Source: an uncultured Eubacterium sp. (lineage in GTDB: Bacteria > Bacillota_A > Clostridia > Lachnospirales > Lachnospiraceae). From it: DNA of 10,243 nucleotides. Shown here piece by piece: positions 5,861 through 10,243 of the stretch. The first letter of the stretch is position 1; every line of letters begins with the position of its first letter. Under the pieces are notes generated by a model, which searched no databases, was not told the DNA's origin, and saw only the letters and a program-made list of their open reading frames with translations. Both the position numbers and the translations under genes were made by a program. Location of the stretch: contig CAQBGY010000095.1 of NCBI GenBank assembly GCA_948759685.1, positions 1-10,243 of the forward strand. Reading direction: 5' to 3'.

Positions 5861-6668
5861 TAATAATATGAATATGGTAAAGTGCTCAAAATGTGGATGC
5901 GAAATGTCGGCAATATCCGAAGCGTGTCCTTTGTGTGGAACGCCTACACAAGTCCATAACAAAGAAGTTGTAATAGAAGCTCAACAATCCGACTATGTAA
6001 GGCGGTCAGACGTAAAAATGCTTGACGGACTCAAAGAAGTCATGGACACAATGATTGCAGACAAGCAAATTGACCCAATGTCGAATATCGTAGCAACAAC
6101 AGAGGATGGTGGCTATATTGATGGTCGAGAATATTTTGTTGATTGGATAATCGGAGTACCTTCCATATACACCAACAAGGCTTCGATTATCCTATACTTT
6201 TGGGGTAAAACGGACGAAGACAAGAAGCGCATAGCCAAACTCGAAAATGCCTCTATTTTCAACTGCGAAGAATACGACTGTGGAACTGACACCGATAAAG
6301 CCGCATATCTTTTCTCAGAATTTGTTCGTAAGGTGTGGATGTATGACGGTGAAATCATATTTGAAAGTTTAAATTTTGAAAAGGCTTCTTTGGATAGTGT
6401 AGAACTATATCTGTCTGAAGATGCTTCTAATCAATGGGAAGAGTTAGTGTCATTGGTTAATGACTATAACGCAATGGCAAAGGAAAGCGACTATACTCTG
6501 TTGTCAATTGACGAGAAACAGCATCTATTCAAAGGCACCTTCCCCTCAAACAAAAAAGTCGGCAGCTTCCTTTCAAAAAGTGCCAAGACACACAAAAGAA
6601 TGAAAGTTGCTTTTGAGAAAATTCTGATTCACAGCCAAACATTCCTGAAAGATTGGCAGATAAAATAA
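5850..6668 (+). CDS. Zinc-ribbon protein with unknown C-terminal domain
   Basis: This protein is 272 aa from the ATG at 5850, which overlaps the previous gene by 11 nt. Other possible starts are TTG at 5841, ATG at 5868 and ATG at 5874; the last gives MVKCSKCG, typical of ribbon proteins. Cysteines in KCSKCGCEM and ACPLCG form a CxxC...CxxC zinc ribbon in the first 30 residues. The rest (about 60-272) is a soluble alpha/beta region containing GREYFVDWIIGVPSIY and IILYFWGKTDEDKKRIAK; I do not recognise it and see no membrane helix. It is the last gene of the operon and the third encoded protein with a ribbon. It is probably another soluble partner of the SPFH assembly. Confidence 0.7.
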   Translation: MKNSNNMNMVKCSKCGCEMSAISEACPLCGTPTQVHNKEVVIEAQQSDYVRRSDVKMLDGLKEVMDTMIADKQIDPMSNIVATTEDGGYIDGREYFVDWIIGVPSIYTNKASIILYFWGKTDEDKKRIAKLENASIFNCEEYDCGTDTDKAAYLFSEFVRKVWMYDGEIIFESLNFEKASLDSVELYLSEDASNQWEELVSLVNDYNAMAKESDYTLLSIDEKQHLFKGTFPSNKKVGSFLSKSAKTHKRMKVAFEKILIHSQTFLKDWQIK

Positions 6669-6674
6669 AGGTAG

Positions 6675-6710
6675 AATGAGGGTGTAAAAAGCTACATCCT
6701 CATTTTATTT
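6675..6710. terminator. Terminator between convergent genes
   Basis: AATGAGGGTGTA (6675-6686) pairs with TACATCCTCATT (6693-6704), 12 bp with one G-U pair and a 6-nt loop. It is followed on the plus strand by TTTTATTT (6703-6710). It ends the five-gene operon. The stem also encodes the last codons and the stop (6692-6694) of the minus-strand gene. The T-tract is better on the plus strand, so activity toward the minus strand is less sure. Confidence 0.75.
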
Positions 6711-7618
6711 CGCTTTTTTCTGAAAACGAAGAAATAGGCATGGGCGGGGACGGAGGCGGTGAAGCGAGTGCGGCGGCGGTCGATTTTACTGTGCTTGGGG
6801 TCGATATAGATATACTTGTCGGCCAATTCAAAACCGATTTCTGTAGCCATTCTGAGAACCTCATCTGATAGCCAATAGGGTGAACCGCAATATGTGAAAT
6901 CCATTGTCTTGTAGACGAGGATGCCGCCTGTCAGCATTTTACGGTATGCGAGTCGGAGCATCTTTTCATGCTCTTGTAGTAATTCGGGAAGGCTTGAAAA
7001 ATGCGTTGATACGTCAAATCGGCTTTTGGTCGAAGGGATTTCGACCGAACATGGGAGGTCTACCACAATATTTTCAAATGTGCCGTCATGCCAATCGGTG
7101 TCAAAGTCTGCCAAATCTTTCACCTCGTTATTGTTCAGCATAGAGGCATATTTGTCGTAACACTGTATAGGTTCTTGAAGTCCCTCTTTATAGAATCCCA
7201 ATTTCCATGCCGTGAGGTCACATTGAAATCTCATCCTCTTAGGCAAGTGAATAGCAAGAATGACTTTAAGAATATCGGTCTGATTATCCGAAACAGAAAT
7301 AAAATGCACCTTGTCGACTTGATTGATAATAGTGGTTTTCTTTTCTTTCGGTTTAGGTGGCTCTAACATTCTAAGATATTTCCTTACCGTATTTGCGGTA
7401 AGACCAAGAGCTTCGGCAATCTGAGGTGCTTTATCTTTGGGATTCTGCGTTATATACTCCTTTACCTTATTATAAAGATATATTTGTCGGTCTGTAGAGC
7501 GGTCTATACCTTTCGATTGTATATATGACCTTATGGCAGCAGTCGTGACGTTGTTGTTGGCTGCATTTTCTTCCACTGATAACGTGGGGTCGTATTTCGT
7601 GATTCTTGAAGTCTTCAT
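6692..7618 (-). CDS. Helix-turn-helix protein fused to degenerate DNA-methylase-like domain
   Basis: The protein is 308 aa from the ATG at 7618. A longer start, TTG at 7630, lies inside the predicted -7 box and is rejected. Residues 10-85 hold two helix-turn-helix-like units (SVEENAANNNVTTAAIRSYI; then PQIAEALGLTANTVRKYL). Residues 125-302 follow a layout I know from phage and mobile-element DNA methylases: a start like CDLTxxKxxFYKxGLxxP (seen as CDLTAWKLGFYKEGL), the catalytic block, RF near 199, a GGILVYKTMD strand, and a final AHAYFFVFRKK. The catalytic motif, normally DPPF or DPPY, is DLPC here (187-190). This may mean altered or lost catalysis, leaving a DNA-binding or SAM-sensing regulator. 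It converges on the SPFH operon and diverges from the NADAR gene, sharing their intergenic region. Confidence 0.65.
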   Translation of the reverse strand: MKTSRITKYDPTLSVEENAANNNVTTAAIRSYIQSKGIDRSTDRQIYLYNKVKEYITQNPKDKAPQIAEALGLTANTVRKYLRMLEPPKPKEKKTTIINQVDKVHFISVSDNQTDILKVILAIHLPKRMRFQCDLTAWKLGFYKEGLQEPIQCYDKYASMLNNNEVKDLADFDTDWHDGTFENIVVDLPCSVEIPSTKSRFDVSTHFSSLPELLQEHEKMLRLAYRKMLTGGILVYKTMDFTYCGSPYWLSDEVLRMATEIGFELADKYIYIDPKHSKIDRRRTRFTASVPAHAYFFVFRKKRNKMRM

Positions 7619-7627
7619 ATTTAACTG

Positions 7628-7659
7628 CAAAGTTAGTCAGAATCAGTTACAAACGCAAT
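7628..7659 (-). promoter_or_regulatory. Probable promoter of the methylase-like gene, almost no leader
   Basis: Read on the minus strand, TAACTTTG (7635-7628) fits TAnnTTTG, and ATTG (7659-7656) sits 20 nt upstream with three of four matches to TTTG. The transcript would start only a few nucleotides before the ATG at 7618, so the mRNA may be nearly leaderless. Confidence 0.45.
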
Positions 7660-7747
7660 AATTGATAGTTATAAAATCGGGTAAATCATCATTCTGAATG
7701 AGTTTTTAGTTAACAGATACATAAATTAGCCCTTTGAGGAACAAATA

Positions 7748-7779
7748 TTTGGAGTCTGGCGATTTTAGCTATACCTTTG
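7748..7779 (+). promoter_or_regulatory. Bacteroides-type promoter of the NADAR gene
   Basis: TTTG at 7748-7751, a 20-nt spacer, and TACCTTTG at 7772-7779 match the consensus exactly. The start should be near 7784-7786, which leaves a 5' leader of about 150 nt. The bases after the -7 box (CATCGT) are the same as at the promoter 1939-1970. Confidence 0.75.
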
Positions 7780-7784
7780 CATCG

Positions 7785-7937
7785 TAATCGAAAATCGGTT
7801 ATACCAACATGAAGGGTAAGAAGTCTCATTAGCGACTTACTTTGACAACCAGCCTACTTGATACTTTAGGAAGTTGAGGGCAACGGTGTATCCCGAAAGG
7901 GCATGTGGTTTAGAAATAAACAAAAATACTCAACTGT
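7785..7937 (+). promoter_or_regulatory. Structured 5' leader of the NADAR gene
   Basis: The leader holds several hairpins. TAATCG (7785-7790) pairs with CGGTTA (7796-7801). AAGTC and GACTT around 7820-7840 form a stem that a GTA/TAC pair extends past a bulge. CCC-GAAA-GGG near 7891-7900 has a GNRA loop. A seven-codon open frame (MKGKKSH) runs from ATG 7809 to TAG 7832 and overlaps the second hairpin. No T-run terminator precedes the gene, so any control would act on translation or RNA stability. I recognise no known riboswitch class. Confidence 0.4.
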
Positions 7938-9464
7938 ATGATTAACAGCAAATTTCCTTCCTCTATTGTACTTGACCGTGTTGAGACCTACGATGCCTCA
8001 ACTGTTAATTGCTATGCTTTTCGCCGTGGTACTGATTCTATTGACGGTCATGCACTTGCCATAGGCAATATGGTTAGCGGCTATCCTTTTGACATACAAG
8101 GGAACACGTTCTATAATTCGGAATGTGCCTACATCGCAGGAATGTTTAGTGATAATAACGACAGTCATAACGGACTGCAAGAGGCTCTTCGAGATGAGGC
8201 TAACGGCTTTATGGCAAAGAAAAAGATTCGCCGTTTTAATGAAGACCGCAAACGTGCTGATTGGGAAGAGTTTAATATTCAGTGGATGTTTTATTGCGTA
8301 TGGTGCAAGGTGGCGAATAATGCGGTGTTCCGTAAGATGTTGCTTGAAATTCCTTCGGATGCGGTTATCATAGAGGATTCCACTTTTCAGAACGGAAGAA
8401 CTGCTACAATATGGGGAACGAGGAACAAGATACAGAGACAGTTAACCCTTGAATACAAGAAAAAGTTAGCGGCAGAAGGTCTTAGTAAGATCGCAATTAA
8501 GAAGGCGTGTGACGAGAAGCGACTTGGCGAGTGGCGCAAGCAAGGGGTATTTGAGGGAAAGAACCTAATGGGTAAGATTCTTATGCTTTGCCGTGATGCT
8601 GCTATGCGTGGTACAACACCTGACATCAACCTTAATTTGCTTCGTTCCAAGCACATCTATCTATTCGGAGTATTGCTTTATTTAGACGAGTTGCCTACTA
8701 TTGGCGGTATTAGGGTAAAAGTTGACAAGGCGATTATCCTTGATCACGAAGAAGTATATGACCCCAAACAACAGAACGTATGGCCGTTTAAACATGTGGA
8801 TGATATTGTCGAGGGTATGAAGCTCGACCTCTGCAACATGACTTCTTGCTATCCGTTTGAGGTTGAGGGGGTGAAGTGGCGCAGTTCAGAAGAACTTTAC
8901 CTTGCAGGCGAGTTTTCCCATAACACAGCCGAGCATCAAGCCATTCAAGAGGAACTGAGGGCAGCAAAAAGTCCGTATGCCGCTAAACGGTTCGTAAAAG
9001 GAAAGCACAAAAAGCAAGTAAGAGAAGACTTTACCGACTTCCGTACACAGTGGATGCTATGGTGCGTATGGCAGAAGTGTATGGGTAATAGTGACTTTCG
9101 GAGGAAGTTACTATCTATTCCCGACAATGTGATTCTTGTAGAAGAAACAACAACTGATACAGGCGGAAGCGGTCAAGTGTGGGGATGCTCAAATAGAGAA
9201 CTTGTTGAGGCAAGAAAGGCTATAGCTCAATCAATTACAAAGAAACATGATGACCTTACAAAGAAAAATCTCGACTTCCTTATCAATGTCGAGACCAATG
9301 CCATACGCAATGTCGGTGTATTCAAAGGTCAGAACAATATCGGCAAAATACTCATGATTTGCCGTCAATGCCTCAAGCGTTGTACCTCGCCCGAGATTGA
9401 CCTCGCCTTATTACGGAGCAAAAACATTTATATCCTCGGTAAACGTCTTCCATTTTTCGATTAA
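7938..9464 (+). CDS. Tandem double-NADAR domain protein
   Basis: This 508-aa protein has two full NADAR (YbiA-like) domains in a row; YbiA is about 160 aa with one. Domain 1 (about 20-250) has YPFDIQGNTFYNSECAY with E62, the W-rich helix around 109-135, IIEDSTF, WG at 159-160, and GKN at 207-209 in EGKNLMGKILMLCR. Domain 2 (about 260-508) has YPFEVEGVKWRSSEELY with E318/E319, ILVEETT, WG at 415-416, and GQN at 464-466 in KGQNNIGKILMICR. The family's GKN lysine is Q in copy 2. Both copies end with a shared tail (PxIxLxLLRSKxIYxxG). The family hydrolyses N-glycosidic bonds in ADP-ribose-type or riboflavin-pathway compounds. Some members remove ADP-ribose from guanine in DNA and neutralise DarT1 toxins. 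No DarT is visible here. It is transcribed from its own promoter with a structured leader. Confidence 0.88.
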   Translation: MINSKFPSSIVLDRVETYDASTVNCYAFRRGTDSIDGHALAIGNMVSGYPFDIQGNTFYNSECAYIAGMFSDNNDSHNGLQEALRDEANGFMAKKKIRRFNEDRKRADWEEFNIQWMFYCVWCKVANNAVFRKMLLEIPSDAVIIEDSTFQNGRTATIWGTRNKIQRQLTLEYKKKLAAEGLSKIAIKKACDEKRLGEWRKQGVFEGKNLMGKILMLCRDAAMRGTTPDINLNLLRSKHIYLFGVLLYLDELPTIGGIRVKVDKAIILDHEEVYDPKQQNVWPFKHVDDIVEGMKLDLCNMTSCYPFEVEGVKWRSSEELYLAGEFSHNTAEHQAIQEELRAAKSPYAAKRFVKGKHKKQVREDFTDFRTQWMLWCVWQKCMGNSDFRRKLLSIPDNVILVEETTTDTGGSGQVWGCSNRELVEARKAIAQSITKKHDDLTKKNLDFLINVETNAIRNVGVFKGQNNIGKILMICRQCLKRCTSPEIDLALLRSKNIYILGKRLPFFD

Positions 9465-9583
9465 TCCTCACCACATTATATGTTCAGAAAGAGTTACGAA
9501 GTAGCAACCATTCATCCGTTGCCACGTTCACCATGTGTCTTATAATATCAATTTTACGATTTATAATTAACAATAGAAACATT

Positions 9584-10111
9584 ATGATAAACAGTATTAT
9601 ATTACTTAACGGTCACAAACTTCGCTGTTACCCGAAACAGAACTATGTGCAACCGAAATACTATAGACCTTTGAATCGTGAAACAATTAGGGCGAACAAG
9701 CGATTGTTTTATACCAATGTCTTCAATTTTATTCTCAACACAGACGAGATACTGAACGACAGTCGATATTTTCTCGCCTCAGCAGGTTATTACACCTCTA
9801 TTGGAAGTACAGTAATACCATGCCTAGGAACTTTTATCGAGTGGTGGAAGTATTGCAAACGATATTCATGGGATGCCGACAACCTGCCCATTTGGGCAAT
9901 ATCGGGTAATCCAATGACGGGTTCAAGTGGTTGTGCAACAGTTGATATGAATGGGATTTTGCATAGCGCAAAACTACAGCATCGGTTCATAGAGATTGTC
10001 AAGTCGTTCAACAACATCTCAAACAGATATATAGCAGCGCAAAAAGAATGTGAAATATACCCTCTTGATTACGTACTAGCTAGGTTACTGATAAAAATTA
10101 ACAATCATTAA
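9584..10111 (+). CDS. Unrecognised 175-aa protein downstream of NADAR gene
   Basis: I do not recognise this protein. I use the ATG at 9584 (MINSIILLNGHKL), preceded by A-rich sequence typical of Bacteroidota starts. An in-frame ATG at 9533 would add 17 residues encoded by very AT-rich DNA. Visible features are aromatic-rich helices (FIEWWKYCKRYSW near 103-115), a loop WAISGNPMTGSSGC followed by VDMNG (about residues 121-140), and a basic N-terminal part. There is no signal peptide and no clear membrane helix. It follows the NADAR gene by 119 nt, which hold a small hairpin (GCAAC 9504-9508 with GTTGC 9518-9522) but no consensus promoter or terminator, so co-transcription is likely. It may be the partner or substrate-linked protein of the NADAR enzyme; that is inference. 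Confidence 0.6.
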   Translation: MINSIILLNGHKLRCYPKQNYVQPKYYRPLNRETIRANKRLFYTNVFNFILNTDEILNDSRYFLASAGYYTSIGSTVIPCLGTFIEWWKYCKRYSWDADNLPIWAISGNPMTGSSGCATVDMNGILHSAKLQHRFIEIVKSFNNISNRYIAAQKECEIYPLDYVLARLLIKINNH

Positions 10112-10122
10112 AAGAGAGCGAT

Positions 10123-10153
10123 TTTGCACTATCATCACCTTGCGGTATGTTTG
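10123..10153 (+). promoter_or_regulatory. Bacteroides-type promoter for a gene beyond the window
   Basis: TTTG at 10123-10126, a 19-nt spacer, and TATGTTTG at 10146-10153 match the consensus. The stretch around the -7 box, CTTGCGGTATGTTTGGAA, differs by one base from the same part of the promoter at 415-446. No gene start is visible in the remaining 90 nt, so this is the leader of a downstream unit. Confidence 0.55.
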
Positions 10154-10243
10154 GAATAAATCAAGTTTAATTAATAAAAATATAAAATTATCATTGATGT
10201 CCCATTAAAATCGGAAAGAGTACTTTGAAATTGTTGAAATTTA

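Noticed and set aside
6904..7366. Plus-strand open frames opposite the methylase-like gene
   Set aside because: Three overlapping frames lie on the strand opposite a gene with recognisable HTH and methylase-like motifs; they are shadows.
7619..7630. TTG start four codons upstream for the methylase-like protein
   Set aside because: The TTG overlaps the predicted -7 box, so it would not be transcribed; the ATG at 7618 is preferred.
9533..9583. Upstream ATG for the 175-aa protein
   Set aside because: The extra 17 residues come from very AT-rich DNA of non-coding appearance, and the ATG at 9584 has a typical A-rich upstream region.

Overview
The window looks like an accessory or mobile segment of a Bacteroidota genome, most likely Bacteroidales. 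It is AT-rich. I can place four close matches to the Bacteroides-type promoter (TTTG, 19-20 nt, TAnnTTTG) at 415-446, 1939-1970, 7748-7779 and 10123-10153, plus a weaker one on the minus strand at 7628-7659. Start codons are preceded by A/T-rich sequence rather than strong Shine-Dalgarno motifs, as is usual in this phylum. There are no rRNA or tRNA genes, no CRISPR array, no transposase and no integrase.

Left part (1-1820): a decayed or partial reading frame with a 12-bp hairpin, then a gene-free stretch. A promoter follows, driving a long leader that contains a 180-bp imperfect palindrome (501-680). The leader feeds a winged-helix DNA-binding protein (712-1749) whose last residues, DDDLPF, copy the C-terminal tail of single-stranded DNA-binding protein. 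This resembles a replication or ssDNA-handling module of a mobile element. It ends at an intrinsic terminator.

Middle part (1939-6710): a promoter, a roughly 255-nt structured RNA ending in an intrinsic terminator, and then five tightly packed genes: a small zinc-ribbon protein, an SPFH protein with a C-terminal GYF_2-like domain, a four-helix membrane protein, a zinc-ribbon protein with two membrane helices, and a zinc-ribbon protein with an unknown C-terminal domain. The set resembles the ydjG-ydjH-ydjI genes that accompany pspA in Bacillus subtilis, but no PspA is present. The RNA has two mutually exclusive folds, terminator or antiterminator, so it is probably a regulatory leader of the operon (attenuator or riboswitch). 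A shared terminator separates the operon from the convergent gene.

Right part (6692-10243): a minus-strand gene for a helix-turn-helix protein fused to a degenerate DNA-methylase-like domain (DLPC in place of DPPF/Y). Divergent to it is a promoter with a structured leader of about 150 nt, a protein made of two tandem NADAR domains (508 aa), and a small unrecognised protein (175 aa) probably in the same transcript. NADAR enzymes act on ADP-ribose derivatives, including ADP-ribosylated guanine in DNA, so this pair is a candidate anti-toxin, defence or counter-defence unit. The window ends just after another promoter, so a further transcription unit probably starts here.

The strongest leads are the switch-like leader of the SPFH operon, the tandem NADAR protein with its unknown partner, the SSB-tail mimic, and the 180-bp palindrome.
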